DNA of 64,000 bases from Pseudomonas mendocina (GCA_037482215.1 CP148074.1:4693971-4757970); one strand, 5' to 3'. Positions 1 through 9,204 are shown, numbered from the stretch's first letter. Notes: generated by a model from the letters alone, not told the origin. Numbers and translations are program-made.

Positions 1-71
1 CTGAATACACTTGCTCACTTAGGAGAAAACAAGCAAAACTTAGGCGCGAGCAAATTTTCACGGGTAATCAC

Positions 72-1025
72 ATGCACTTATTCACCTGCGGCCAACTGAG
101 CGCTGCCGCTAACGCGCTGGGTGGCGACGTGCGTTTTGATGCTGATTTACCCGGCGACATGCCTGTACTGAACGGTCAACAGAACGTACAGACAGCCGAC
201 AACGGCCTGGTGCTGTACCTCAGCCACAGCCAAGATCTGGTCGATGGCTGCAGTCGCAACCTGCTCAGCCCGGGGCTGACTGCGTCTGTGTTGCTCGAAG
301 GCCAGGCTGATATCAGCCTGCCCGGTCAGCGCTGGTACTCCGACGCCCGTCGCAGCCAAAACCGCGCCATGTTGCTGAACCTGACCGACAGCGAACAGTT
401 CACCCGCCACTGGCAGGCAGGCCGTCACGAAACCAAGCTGAGCCTGCACATCACCCCACAGTGGCTTGATCAATACCTGCACAGCAGCGCAGACGGCAGC
501 AAACAGCTGCGTCAGCTCGCCAAAAACCACCTGCACAGCCAGCCCTGGCTACCCGCTGCCAACCTGCTGCAACGAGCGCAGCAGCTGGAGCCGACAGCAA
601 CGCTGAACCCGGTATTACGCCGCCTGCAACGGGAGAGCCTGGCGCTGGAACTGGCTGTGGATATCCTCCAGGGCATTGAGGCGACCATACCCGGCAAGCG
701 CCTGAGTAATCACCTGCAACAGCGCCTGGAGCGCCTGAAAGACTGGCTCGACAGCGGCACGGCCAATCACCTGAGCATCGCCCAGATGGCCCGCGAGCTG
801 AGTAGCAACCCGGTGGATTTGCAGAAAGGCTTCCGTCAGCTCTACGGCGATACCATCGCCGCTTACCTGCGCAAGGCACGGCTTGAACAGGCCTATCAGG
901 CTCTGTGCCAGCAACGCATCTCGGTGGATGATGCGGCCAGCCTGGCTGGCTACGAGCACCTCAGTAGCTTCAGCAATGCGTTCAGGCGCCAGTACGGCAT
1001 TGCACCGTCTCAGGCACGCAAGTAA
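72..1025 (+). CDS. AraC-family transcriptional regulator
   Basis: 317 residues. The C-terminal third (about 215-315) carries the two helix-turn-helix units of the AraC/XylS family: a first unit around SIAQMARELSSNPVDLQKGF and a second around VDDAASLAGYEHLSSFSNAF, ending in the usual FRRQYGIAPSQ. The N-terminal 200 residues are an effector or oligomerisation region with no motif I recognise. The length fits the family. The start at 72 has only a weak ribosome site, and the window begins 71 bases upstream, so a further-upstream start cannot be excluded. The gene converges on the TRAP operon with 4 bases between stop codons, so it need not regulate that operon. The regulated target is unknown. 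Confidence 0.9.
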   Translation: MHLFTCGQLSAAANALGGDVRFDADLPGDMPVLNGQQNVQTADNGLVLYLSHSQDLVDGCSRNLLSPGLTASVLLEGQADISLPGQRWYSDARRSQNRAMLLNLTDSEQFTRHWQAGRHETKLSLHITPQWLDQYLHSSADGSKQLRQLAKNHLHSQPWLPAANLLQRAQQLEPTATLNPVLRRLQRESLALELAVDILQGIEATIPGKRLSNHLQQRLERLKDWLDSGTANHLSIAQMARELSSNPVDLQKGFRQLYGDTIAAYLRKARLEQAYQALCQQRISVDDAASLAGYEHLSSFSNAFRRQYGIAPSQARK

Positions 1026-1029
1026 CGCC

Positions 1030-1419
1030 TCACTCTTTCAGTCTGCAGCTCCACAGTTCCAGCGCGGGCTGGCTCGCTTGTGGCGGGCCGAGCCATTCGC
1101 TCAGGGCGTGGCAGCGCTGGTCATAACAGAGTTGGTAATCCCCTGCCTCCGGGGTTCGCCCGACACGCAGCGGTTGCAACGGCGGCAGCTGACGCTGGTA
1201 ATGCCAGCTGCCATTGCGCAGTACGGCGCCGTCCGGAATCTCCATACCGGCGCCTGAACCTTTAACCCGCGCCTCACCCAGCAATAAGCCTTGCGGTGTG
1301 ACACGGTAGTCTTCTTCCCAGCGGACTTTCTCGATCGTGTGGGTCCAGGCCAGGGTAAAGGCCGGCACGGGCACTTCTGCCCACACCACACCGGCGAACC
1401 CCAGGCACAGACCCAACAT
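1030..1419 (-). CDS. DUF1850 protein, TRAP-associated
   Basis: 129 residues. A hydrophobic N-terminus ending in VVWAEV looks like a signal peptide or membrane anchor, so the protein is probably periplasmic. The core has the DUF1850 pattern, with W-x-HTIEKVRWEEDY and an acidic/Gly segment around RVKGSGAGMEIPDGAV. DUF1850 proteins are commonly encoded beside TAXI-type TRAP transporters, and this one starts 2 bases after the permease stop on the same strand, so translational coupling is likely. Its biochemical role in transport is not established. Identification rests on context plus this short motif. Confidence 0.8.
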   Translation of the reverse strand: MLGLCLGFAGVVWAEVPVPAFTLAWTHTIEKVRWEEDYRVTPQGLLLGEARVKGSGAGMEIPDGAVLRNGSWHYQRQLPPLQPLRVGRTPEAGDYQLCYDQRCHALSEWLGPPQASQPALELWSCRLKE

Positions 1420-1421
1420 GA

Positions 1422-3446
1422 TCAGTTCAGAACCGGCTGAGCGCAGCGGGCGCGCCAGATGTGCTGAGCAATCAGGACAATCCCCAGGGCAAAGCCCAGT
1501 TCGTCACTGACCGGCATCGCCAGAATCAGCGAAACACCTGCAGCAAATGCCAGCAAGCGCTCCCACCAGGCCAAACGCACGCTCAGGAAGCCCACCACCG
1601 CCATGCCCCACAGGCCGATGGCAAAGGCGGTTTTGATCAGCATGTACAGCGTTGCCGTCCAGCTGTCGCCCTGCATCATCAGCGCCGGGTCGTAGACCGC
1701 CATAAACGGCACAACAAAACCGGCAGCGGCAATGCGCACCGCCCACAGGCTGATCTTGAAGCCGTTCTCCCGGGCAATCGGCGCTGCCGCAAAGCAGGCC
1801 AGCGCTACCGGTGGGGTGAGGTCAGCCATCAGGCCGAAATAGAACACGAACATGTGCGACACAATCAGCGGCACGCCCAGATCCAGCAGCGCCGGTGCCG
1901 CGATGGCACTGGTGATGATGTAGTTGGGGATGGTCGGAATGCCCATGCCCAGCACCAGACAGGTGAGCATGGTCAGCACCAGCGACAGGAACAGGTTGTT
2001 CTGGCCGATGGCAAGGATGTAACCGGCAAAGGTCGTGGCGATACCGGTCAGCGACACCACACCGATAATCACCCCCACCAGCGCACAGGCAATACCCACC
2101 GGAATCGCATGGCGCGCGCCTTCTACCAGTGCATACAGGCAGGCGCGCAGGGTTTCACCGCCGCCTTTAACAAACCAGCACGCCACAACCAACGCGGCAA
2201 TCACGCCGAATACCACGCCAATGCCCAGCTGGAAGAACGCCGCGCAGACCACGCCGAGCAGAATCCAGAAGATCATCCGCAGCCACGTCGACGACACCTG
2301 CAGGATGATCGCCGAACCAAGAATCACGATAGCCGTCAGCGCCAGACCCACGGTCCCGGAGAACATCGGCGTACGCCCGGAGAACAGCAGGTACACCAGC
2401 ACCAGCAGCGGGATCAGCAGATACCAACGCTCTTTCACCGCCGCCCAGGCGCTCGGGCACTGCTCTTTCGGCAGACCTTTGAGGTCGTTGCTCTTGGCCT
2501 CCAGATGGACCATCCAGAACACCGCACCGAAGTACAGCAGCGCCGGGATCAGCGCGGCCTTGGCCACTTCCACGTACGGCACGTTGATGGTTTCCGCCAT
2601 GATGAATGCCACCGCACCCATCACCGGCGGCATGATCTGGCTGCCCATACTCGCCGTCGCTTCCACCGCACCGGCGAAGGCCGGGCGATAGCCGAAGCGC
2701 TTCATCAGCGGAATGGTGAACTGGCCGGTGGTGACCACGTTAGCCACACCGGAACCGGTGATGGTGCCCATCAGCGCCGACGACACCACCGAGACCTTGG
2801 CCGGTCCGCCGAGTTTGTGGCCGAACAACCCCATGGCAAAGTCAGTGAACAGCTTGATCATTCCCGCCTGTTCCAAAAAAGCACCGAACAGGATGAACAG
2901 GAAGATGTAGGTGGCCGATACGTAAGTCGGCGTGCCATAGAAGCCTTCCGTACCGAAGGCCAGCTGATTGACGATCTGATCAAAACCATAACCGCGATGG
3001 GCCAGATCACCCGGCAGGTATTCACCGAATAGCCCGTACGCCAGAAACAGCGCGCAGATCAGCGGTAAGGCAATGCCCATCACCCGCCGCGCCGCCTCGA
3101 ACACCAGCACCGTCAGGGTGATGCCAACAATCAGGTCCATCTGCGTCAGGTCACCCGAGCGCTGCACCAGATCGGCCTCGAAGTACCACTGATAAAACGC
3201 CGTGGCCATACCCGCTAAACCCAGCACCCAAGCCAGCGGCTGCCACGGCCGATCTGAGCCTTTAGCCGGATAGCAGAGGTACACCATCAACAGCAGAAAA
3301 CCAACGTGCCCGGCCCGCAGCACCTGACTGGAAACCGGGTGAAACGCGGCGGTGACGATCTGGTAAATGGAAAACAGCAACGCAACAACAAACAACGCCT
3401 TCGGCCACTCGGCCGGGCTGGCATGCAAGCCTTTATCTTCACTCAT
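1422..3446 (-). CDS. TRAP transporter fused permease (DctQM type)
   Basis: About 674 residues from the ATG at 3446. An in-frame ATG at 3479 would add 11 residues but has poorer context. The protein is almost entirely membrane segments: an N-terminal four-helix DctQ-like part (residues about 15-130) fused to a twelve-helix DctM-like part, as in the 4TM/12TM TRAP permeases. Visible DctM features include GSGVANVVTTGQFTIPLMKR and the PPVMGAVAFIMAE and GMGIPTIPNYI loops. TRAP permeases are secondary transporters driven by a sodium or proton gradient, taking substrate from the periplasmic binding protein encoded just upstream. Substrate is unknown; TAXI systems often take C4-dicarboxylates, glutamate or related acids. 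Confidence 0.93.
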   Translation of the reverse strand: MSEDKGLHASPAEWPKALFVVALLFSIYQIVTAAFHPVSSQVLRAGHVGFLLLMVYLCYPAKGSDRPWQPLAWVLGLAGMATAFYQWYFEADLVQRSGDLTQMDLIVGITLTVLVFEAARRVMGIALPLICALFLAYGLFGEYLPGDLAHRGYGFDQIVNQLAFGTEGFYGTPTYVSATYIFLFILFGAFLEQAGMIKLFTDFAMGLFGHKLGGPAKVSVVSSALMGTITGSGVANVVTTGQFTIPLMKRFGYRPAFAGAVEATASMGSQIMPPVMGAVAFIMAETINVPYVEVAKAALIPALLYFGAVFWMVHLEAKSNDLKGLPKEQCPSAWAAVKERWYLLIPLLVLVYLLFSGRTPMFSGTVGLALTAIVILGSAIILQVSSTWLRMIFWILLGVVCAAFFQLGIGVVFGVIAALVVACWFVKGGGETLRACLYALVEGARHAIPVGIACALVGVIIGVVSLTGIATTFAGYILAIGQNNLFLSLVLTMLTCLVLGMGIPTIPNYIITSAIAAPALLDLGVPLIVSHMFVFYFGLMADLTPPVALACFAAAPIARENGFKISLWAVRIAAAGFVVPFMAVYDPALMMQGDSWTATLYMLIKTAFAIGLWGMAVVGFLSVRLAWWERLLAFAAGVSLILAMPVSDELGFALGIVLIAQHIWRARCAQPVLN

Positions 3447-3524
3447 GGTGTCTACACCCTTGCTACACACATCGCTCAATGAGCAAAAGGCGCACGCCCG
3501 AAAGCCTGCGCCATACCGGCAGAA

Positions 3525-4478
3525 TTACAGAGCGCCCGCTTCTTTGTAGAAGCGCTCAGCACCGGGGTGCAGCGGGATCGGCAGGTTCTTGGCAGCGTTT
3601 TCCAGGGCAATGTCCTTGGCCGCCGAGTGAGAGTTGGCCAGACGTGGCAGGTTCTCAAACATCAGTTTGGTCATCTGATAGACCACGTCGTCGGATACGC
3701 CGGAATGGGTCACCAGCAGGTTGGTGATAGCAGCAGTCGGTACGTCTTCCTCCTGACCGTCGTAAGTGCCCGCCGGAATGATTTTGGATTGATACGCCGG
3801 ACTGCCGATCTTGGTGACCACTTCTTCAGGAATAGCGACAAAGGTGATTGGCACCATGGACGCCAAATCGCGAATCGCCGCCATACCCAAACCGGACGAT
3901 TGCAGGGTGGCGTCCAGCTGACGGTTTTTGATCAGCTCGACCGACTCGGCATACGGCATAAACTCCACACGGCCCATGTCTTCATAGCTCAGGCCAGCGG
4001 CCTTGAAGATAGCGCGGGCATTCAGCTCAGTGCCGGACTTCGGCGCGCCCACGGAGATGCGCTTACCTTTGAGGTCAGCCAGGGTTTTGATCCCGGACTC
4101 TTTGCTGGCAACGATCTGGATGTAGTTCGGGTAAGTCGCGGCGATGGCCCGCAGCTTGTTCAGCGGCGTCTTAAAGCCTGCGTCAGGGATGCCCTTCCAC
4201 GCGTCATCCACCGAATCTCCCAGCGCAAACGCCAACTCACCACGGCCTGCTTGCAGCAGGTTGAGGTTTTCCACAGAGGCCTTGGTGGCCTGCACCGACG
4301 TTTTAGACCCTTCAATACCGTTGCTGTACAGCTGTGACAGGGCCACACCGATCGGGTAATACACCCCGCTGGTGCCGCCGGTAAGGACATTGATAAAGGT
4401 CGGGGCGGCCAATACTGCGGTGCTGGCAGTCAGTGCGGCCGCAGCAGCGAACAGGCTTAAACGCTTGGTCATGCGCAT
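3525..4478 (-). CDS. TAXI-family TRAP solute-binding protein
   Basis: 317 residues. The N-terminus is a clear Sec signal peptide (MRMTKRLSLFAAAAALTAST with likely cleavage after VLAA). The mature protein opens with the TAXI signature NVLTGGTSGVYYPIGVALSQ and later has ISVGAPKSGTELNARAIF, typical of TRAP-associated extracytoplasmic immunogenic-protein binding domains. It should bind substrate in the periplasm and deliver it to the fused permease encoded 78 bases downstream. Its neighbour order (two-component genes, binding protein, permease, DUF1850) suggests one inducible uptake unit. A sigma-54-like promoter lies about 200 bases upstream. Confidence 0.94.
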   Translation of the reverse strand: MRMTKRLSLFAAAAALTASTAVLAAPTFINVLTGGTSGVYYPIGVALSQLYSNGIEGSKTSVQATKASVENLNLLQAGRGELAFALGDSVDDAWKGIPDAGFKTPLNKLRAIAATYPNYIQIVASKESGIKTLADLKGKRISVGAPKSGTELNARAIFKAAGLSYEDMGRVEFMPYAESVELIKNRQLDATLQSSGLGMAAIRDLASMVPITFVAIPEEVVTKIGSPAYQSKIIPAGTYDGQEEDVPTAAITNLLVTHSGVSDDVVYQMTKLMFENLPRLANSHSAAKDIALENAAKNLPIPLHPGAERFYKEAGAL

Positions 4479-4678
4479 GGAGTTTCTCCGTCATTGTTAT
4501 GGCTATATGCATCCTGATTACGGGCACAACGCCGGTCAGCGGCAGCCAGCGAAACTGGCAGAACAGCGGCGGGAAAGAAGCAGGAGACAGGTGCAGTCGC
4601 ACCCATGCAATCGTGTCAGCTCTTGTCTTTCTTATCTGTTCACGCGCTGGCCATCGAGGGCCTAGCACCAAGGTCATA

Positions 4679-4693
4679 GCAGAAGCCATGCCA
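4679..4693 (-). promoter_or_regulatory. Candidate sigma-54 promoter for the TAXI-TRAP operon
   Basis: On the minus strand the sequence reads TGGCATGGCTTCTGC, which fits TGGCAC-N5-TTGC with two mismatches and exact GG-to-GC spacing. It lies about 200 bases upstream of the solute-binding protein start. The adjacent upstream genes encode a DctB/DctD-like pair, and DctD-type regulators act with sigma-54, so the site is in a sensible place. Inference only; no enhancer site was identified with confidence. Confidence 0.5.
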
Positions 4694-4835
4694 GAGACTG
4701 AAAGCCCCATATTACGGGGCCGCCGGGAATATTAAGACGGCTATTGAGCGGATTTTTGCTGTTGATAAACAGACCAATCGGCAAGATTCCGCCGATCAAA
4801 CCATCTGAAAGACCACCTAAAACGAACCATCGCTT

Positions 4836-4910
4836 GGTGGATAAAAAGAGCGTTATCCACCCTACCCGCCCCCACAAAACCCGTAGGGTGGATGGACGAA
4901 GCCATCCACC
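4836..4910. repeat. REP-like double palindrome
   Basis: Two hairpins face each other: GGTGGATAA with TTATCCACC (4836-4859), then GTAGGGTGGATGG with CCATCCACC (4883-4910). Their inner flanks CCACCCTAC and GTAGGGTGG are also complementary. This mirror layout resembles intergenic REP/BIME-type elements seen in many proteobacteria. It sits just downstream of the response-regulator stop and could end or stabilise that transcript. Confidence 0.55.
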
Positions 4911-4927
4911 ACTGCGCACCCACGGTT

Positions 4928-6277
4928 TTACTCACCCTCGTCAGCGGCACCGGCTGGCAGGTAATGGCTGCGCTGCAGGCCATGGCGCTGCATCTTTTCG
5001 TTAAGGGTGCGGCGGGGAATCTGCAGGCGTTCCATGACTTCAGCGATGTTGCCCTGGGCCTGTTGCAACGCTTGGTGCAGGCATTGGGCTTCGAAGTTTT
5101 CCATTTGCTCGCTCAGGGACAGTCCGTTGCTGCTGGCGACTTCACGGCTGCTCAGGCCAAGGGCGTGGCGTTCGGCGGCGTTGATCAGTTCGCGGACGTT
5201 ACCGGGCCAGTCGTGGCCTTGTAGCTTGGTCCATTCCCCCGGCGTTGAGGCAGCTACTTCGCGGCCATGGCGCTTAGCGGCGATCTGCACAAAATGCTCA
5301 AACAGCAGCGGGATGTCTTCACGCCGTTCACGCAGGGTCGGCAAGCGCAGGCTGGCGACGTTCAGGCGATAGTACAAATCCTCACGGAAGCGCCCGGCTT
5401 TCACCTCTTCCAGCAGGTCTGGCTTGGCTGCGCAAACCACGCGCAAATCTACGTTGATACTGCGGTTTGAACCAAGGCGCTCCAGCGACTGCTCCTGCAA
5501 CACACGCAGCAGTTTGGCCTGCTGTGGCAGCGGCAGGCTTTCCACTTCATCCAGAAACAGGGTGCCGCCGTCAGCGTGTTCGATACGGCCAATACGCCGC
5601 CCCTGCGCACCGGTAAAAGCACCGCTCTCATGGCCAAACAATTCGCTTTCAAATAGCTGCTCGGGGATTGCCGCGCAGTTAAGGGCCACAAACGCTTTGC
5701 CCGCACGCGGGCTGAAGTCGTGCAGGCAGCGGGCGACCAGTTCTTTGCCGCAGCCGGTTTCGCCTTGCAGCAGCACATTGACCGAAGTTGCAGCCAGCTC
5801 CAGCACTTGCCGACGCAAATGCTGCATAGGCTTTGATATGCCGAGCAGATGCGCTTCGATACTGTTTTTCTGACCGACCTGCTGGCGCAGCTGGCGGTTC
5901 TCGCAGACCAGACGACGCTTATCCAGCGCGCGACGCACGCTGTCGAGCAAACGTTCCGGCGGAAACGGCTTCTCGATAAAGTCGTAGGCCCCATGCTGCA
6001 GCGCCTGCACCGCCATCGGCACATCGCCATGACCGGTGATGAGGATGACCGGCAAATCACGGTCTCGCTGCAACACATCATCCAGCAGTTGCAGGCCATC
6101 GACGCCAGGCATGCGCACATCGCTGATCAGAATGCCGGGATAGTCCTGATCAATCAGCGCCAGCGCCTGCTGCGCACTCGCGCAGGTCTGCACGGTAAAA
6201 CCGGACAGCTCCAGCCATTGCCGGACGGTGTCGCGGATGGCCGCTTCGTCATCAACCACGATGACCTGTGTGTGCAT
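4928..6277 (-). CDS. Sigma-54-dependent response regulator, DctD-like
   Basis: 449 residues with the NtrC-family layout. A receiver domain (about 1-120) has the phospho-acceptor Asp in ISDVRMPGVDGL. A central AAA+ domain (about 145-380) has Walker A GETGCGKELVA, the sigma-54 contact loop GAFTGA and Walker B GGTLFLDEVESL. A Fis-type helix-turn-helix lies near the end (GNIAEVMERLQIPRRTLNEK). It should be phosphorylated by the sensor kinase encoded 45 bases upstream and activate sigma-54 promoters; the TRAP operon directly downstream is the obvious target. It resembles DctD, but the signal molecule is not known, so no symbol is given. Confidence 0.93.
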   Translation of the reverse strand: MHTQVIVVDDEAAIRDTVRQWLELSGFTVQTCASAQQALALIDQDYPGILISDVRMPGVDGLQLLDDVLQRDRDLPVILITGHGDVPMAVQALQHGAYDFIEKPFPPERLLDSVRRALDKRRLVCENRQLRQQVGQKNSIEAHLLGISKPMQHLRRQVLELAATSVNVLLQGETGCGKELVARCLHDFSPRAGKAFVALNCAAIPEQLFESELFGHESGAFTGAQGRRIGRIEHADGGTLFLDEVESLPLPQQAKLLRVLQEQSLERLGSNRSINVDLRVVCAAKPDLLEEVKAGRFREDLYYRLNVASLRLPTLRERREDIPLLFEHFVQIAAKRHGREVAASTPGEWTKLQGHDWPGNVRELINAAERHALGLSSREVASSNGLSLSEQMENFEAQCLHQALQQAQGNIAEVMERLQIPRRTLNEKMQRHGLQRSHYLPAGAADEGE

Positions 6278-6322
6278 GAATACCTCCTTGTTGCGGCGCG
6301 ACAGCTTTTGCTGCCGCGCGGC

Positions 6323-8071
6323 TTATTCTGCTTGCGCCAAGCTCAGTGTAAACACTGCGCCCTGTTCACCATTAGCCGCATTCAGGTTGCCACCCAGCTC
6401 GCGCATGATGCCGTAAGACACTGCCAAGCCGAGCCCCAGTCCTGCCCCCACCGGTTTGGTGGTGAAGAACGGTTCAAATACATGGGCCAGCGCTTGGGCA
6501 TCCAGCCCGCCGCCGTTATCGGCAATGCTCAAGCGCGCCTGCCCACCGACAACCTGAAGGGTTATCCACAGCTGAGGCTTATCCACATCCGCCATGGCGT
6601 CTAAGGCATTGTTGAGCAGGTTGACCAGCACATGCTCCAAGCGAATCGCATCGCCTCGCACACGCACGTTGTTGTCGATTTCACGATGTACGTGAACGTG
6701 TTCACTGCGCAGACGCGGCGCCAGCAGTTGCAGGGCCTGCTCCAGCACATCCACCAGCATTAACACCTCAGTCTGGCCAGCCGGGGTTTTACGGGAAAAG
6801 GTTTTCAGGTGGCCGGTCAAGCCCGCTATGCGTTGCAGCAGCTCTTCGATGCGTTTGAGGCCCTGCTCTACCTCATCTTGCCTTCCGGACTGAAGCAGCA
6901 GATGGAGGCTGCCTAGCTGCATACGCATGGCCGTCAGCGGTTGGTTGATTTCATGGGCCATGGCGGCGGACATCTGCCCCAGCGCGGCCATTTTTGCGGC
7001 ATGTACCAACCCGTCCTGTGCTTCACGCAGTTCCTGTGTACGCAGCGCCACCTCCTGCTCCAGACGTTCACGGATGCCCGCCTGCAAACGCTGATTTTTG
7101 CGGCGCTGGGCCAGATACAGCAGCAGGAATGCCAGCGTCATCCATGTCCCGCCTGCGGCCAGCCGATAACTGCGTACGGTATTCAGCAGATTGCCTGGCT
7201 CGCTCAGTAAATGCAGGGTCCAGCCCTCATCACCCAGGTCTTGCTGCTGCCAGAGGTAGTCCTGCACACCATCCGGGCCCGTGACTCGGCGCCACTGGCT
7301 GGTAGGCGTAATGGTGCGCAGTACGTGGCTCGATAAGGGCTGCAAGGCCTGCTCAGCGTATTTGCGCACCCCAACCAACTCGTCTCGGTCTTGCTCACTC
7401 AGACTTTTGAGCATGCGGAAGCGCCAGGCCGGGCGGTTACTGAGAATCGCCACGCCGTAGCTGTCGCTGATCATAAGCACGCCCGGCTGGCTGACCCATT
7501 CGCGCTGCAACTCCTCCAGCTCCAGCTTGACCACCACTACGCCCAGCACGGTTCCGTCCAAGTCCTGCACCGCATGGGCTAAGAAATAACCGGGAATCCC
7601 GGTAGTTACCCCCACGGCGAAGTACTGGCCGTGACCTTCGCGCAGCGCATTCTGGAAATACGGGCGAAAGGCATAGCGGTTACCGACAAAACTGCTCCAG
7701 TCCCGCCAGTTACTGGCCACCAATGCCTTGCCTTGCGTGTCGAGCAGGTACAACACACTCGAACCGGCCACAGCGTTGAGCTGCTCTAGGCGCTTGTTGA
7801 GGGTGTCCAGCAGAATCGGATCATCCTTTGAGCGCAGCAACGTGCGGATATCACTGTCCAGCGCCAGCACCTTAGGCAAGGCGCGATAACGGTCCAACAG
7901 GGTGTGAATTGACTGGCTGTAGAGCTGCAGCTGCCCTTGCGCCTCCTGACTACGCTCCTGCCAAGCGCGCTGCTCGGCATAGCGCCCGGCCAGCCACATG
8001 CTGATGATCAGCCCCAGCACGATAAGCAGGGTCAGGATGATGACGCGGTGGCGTTGGAACAACTCAGGCAT
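6323..8071 (-). CDS. Sensor histidine kinase, DctB-like
   Basis: About 582 residues from the ATG at 8071 (MPELFQRH); an upstream ATG at 8116 would add 15 residues without a membrane or domain role. One transmembrane helix near residues 8-28 and another near 310-335 flank a periplasmic sensing region of about 280 residues, as in DctB (double-Cache). The cytoplasmic part shows the H-box AAMAHEINQPLTAM, the N-box NLLNNALDAM and G-boxes DNGGGLDA and GAGLGLGLAVSYG. It should autophosphorylate and signal to the adjacent DctD-like regulator. Two perfect TTATCCACA 9-mers lie inside the kinase-domain coding sequence (6562-6587). Confidence 0.92.
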   Translation of the reverse strand: MPELFQRHRVIILTLLIVLGLIISMWLAGRYAEQRAWQERSQEAQGQLQLYSQSIHTLLDRYRALPKVLALDSDIRTLLRSKDDPILLDTLNKRLEQLNAVAGSSVLYLLDTQGKALVASNWRDWSSFVGNRYAFRPYFQNALREGHGQYFAVGVTTGIPGYFLAHAVQDLDGTVLGVVVVKLELEELQREWVSQPGVLMISDSYGVAILSNRPAWRFRMLKSLSEQDRDELVGVRKYAEQALQPLSSHVLRTITPTSQWRRVTGPDGVQDYLWQQQDLGDEGWTLHLLSEPGNLLNTVRSYRLAAGGTWMTLAFLLLYLAQRRKNQRLQAGIRERLEQEVALRTQELREAQDGLVHAAKMAALGQMSAAMAHEINQPLTAMRMQLGSLHLLLQSGRQDEVEQGLKRIEELLQRIAGLTGHLKTFSRKTPAGQTEVLMLVDVLEQALQLLAPRLRSEHVHVHREIDNNVRVRGDAIRLEHVLVNLLNNALDAMADVDKPQLWITLQVVGGQARLSIADNGGGLDAQALAHVFEPFFTTKPVGAGLGLGLAVSYGIMRELGGNLNAANGEQGAVFTLSLAQAE

Positions 8072-8210
8072 GTGCAGGCTCCGGTTCCTTGGACGGTGCA
8101 TCCTATGGGCAAACAAGATAGCAGCGGGCCACCTACCGTTCGACCGATTTAAATGTCATCCCCGTTCGCGGGGCCAGTACGCTTGGCATTTGCCTACGAC
8201 ACGCTTGAGC

Positions 8211-8696
8211 ATGGACATACGACCCGCACGCACCACGGACTGGCGCCTACTTAAAGCTGTACGCCTCAACGCGCTTAAAGACAGCCCAAACGCATTTGCC
8301 GTGACCTATCAGAGCGCCTCAAACCTGAGCGATGAACAGTGGCAAGCCCTCGCAACCGCAACAGCTCACAGAAGGTTCTGGCTAGCGGTAGAAGACGACG
8401 AGGCTGTCGGCTTGGTGGGAAGCCTCATCAGCGCAGCAGATCGCTACACATTGATCGCCATGTGGGTTGAGCCGCAACGACGAGGCTCCGACGTGGCCGC
8501 CCGGTTAGTTGAGTCAGTTACGCGCGATGCGATCCAGAAGCAGCACAAGCGGGTTTATCTGGAGGTCTCACCCGACAATCACCGGGCGGTAGGTTTCTAT
8601 CAGAAACAGGGATTCGCCTTCATCGACGAGTGGGAGCCGCTGGACAGTGACCCGACAATCCTGATGCAAACCATGATTTGCAACAGCGTGGGCTGA
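8211..8696 (+). CDS. GNAT-family N-acetyltransferase
   Basis: 161 residues from the ATG at 8211 (MDIRPARTTDWRLLKAVR), the first start that gives a normal GNAT N-terminus; the open frame extends upstream without similarity. The acetyl-CoA region is visible: a beta-strand/helix part with LIAMWVEPQRRGSDVAARLV (in place of the usual Q/R-x-x-G-x-G/A) followed by LEVSPDNHRAVGFYQKQGF, the classic end of the domain. Family members transfer acetyl from acetyl-CoA to amines on small molecules or protein N-termini; the substrate here is unknown. It is divergent from the sensor kinase and convergent with the next gene. Confidence 0.85.
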   Translation: MDIRPARTTDWRLLKAVRLNALKDSPNAFAVTYQSASNLSDEQWQALATATAHRRFWLAVEDDEAVGLVGSLISAADRYTLIAMWVEPQRRGSDVAARLVESVTRDAIQKQHKRVYLEVSPDNHRAVGFYQKQGFAFIDEWEPLDSDPTILMQTMICNSVG

Positions 8697-8734
8697 ACTC
8701 ACATTCAAGCGCAGATAAGCATCCATGAGTTTGC

Positions 8735-8781
8735 TTATCCACAGGCCGGCGCTGTGTGAAAGCCGGACCGGCTGTGGATAA
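8735..8781. repeat. Inverted pair of DnaA-box-like 9-mers
   Basis: TTATCCACAG and CTGTGGATAA form a perfect inverted repeat, extended inward by CCGG arms. The pair sits between the convergent acetyltransferase and zinc-ribbon-like genes, so it may act as a bidirectional terminator-like hairpin. There is no clear T-tract on either side. Confidence 0.6.
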
Positions 8782-8817
8782 ATCAGCAGAGCGCCGCTAG
8801 AGCACTCCACGTAAGCA

Positions 8818-9204
8818 TCAGATAAACGACTGACGCGAAGCGCCCCGAGGCAAACGATTACGCCCCGGCAATTGAGCCAGACGCGCCTGCCATTCAGCAC
8901 GGGCAGATTTTTTGCTCGGTGTACTTGCGGCCTTATCAGCAGCGACTTTTTCCACCGGCGTAGTGCGGCTCGGCTTCGCTTCAACAGCGGCAGCGGCCTC
9001 AGCAGCTGCGGCTTTCTCGGCTTTGGCTGCCGCTCTCAGATCAGCCAAGCTCGGGGTCTTACGCACCGGCTCAACGGCCTTCTTCTCAAGGGAACGGAGG
9101 CACAGCTTGCACGAAACCTCAGCCTCAACCTGCGTCATCTCAAGGCTCGCTCCTGAGCGACCGCATGCAACACCCTCTTGGTTTGCGGAGTAGTGAATTG
9201 CCAA
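8818..9204 (-). CDS. Small zinc-ribbon-like protein with Ala/Lys-rich tail
   Basis: 128 residues, function unknown. The first 40 residues contain His4, Cys14, Cys32 and Cys35 (IHYSANQEGVACGR and VSCKLC), a spacing suited to one zinc-binding knuckle. The middle is a low-complexity Ala/Lys/Glu segment (about 50-95) likely to be extended or coiled. The tail is basic (GRNRLPRGASRQ). That layout suggests a small nucleic-acid- or ribosome-associated protein, but this is inference. A ribosome site (AGGAG) precedes the start at 9204. Coding use is consistent with a real gene. Confidence 0.7.
   Translation of the reverse strand: MAIHYSANQEGVACGRSGASLEMTQVEAEVSCKLCLRSLEKKAVEPVRKTPSLADLRAAAKAEKAAAAEAAAAVEAKPSRTTPVEKVAADKAASTPSKKSARAEWQARLAQLPGRNRLPRGASRQSFI

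Noticed and set aside
1461..3032. Long plus-strand open frame (523 codons) opposite the TRAP permease
   Set aside because: His/Gln/Arg-rich low-complexity product and no motif; it mirrors the codon bias of the permease gene.
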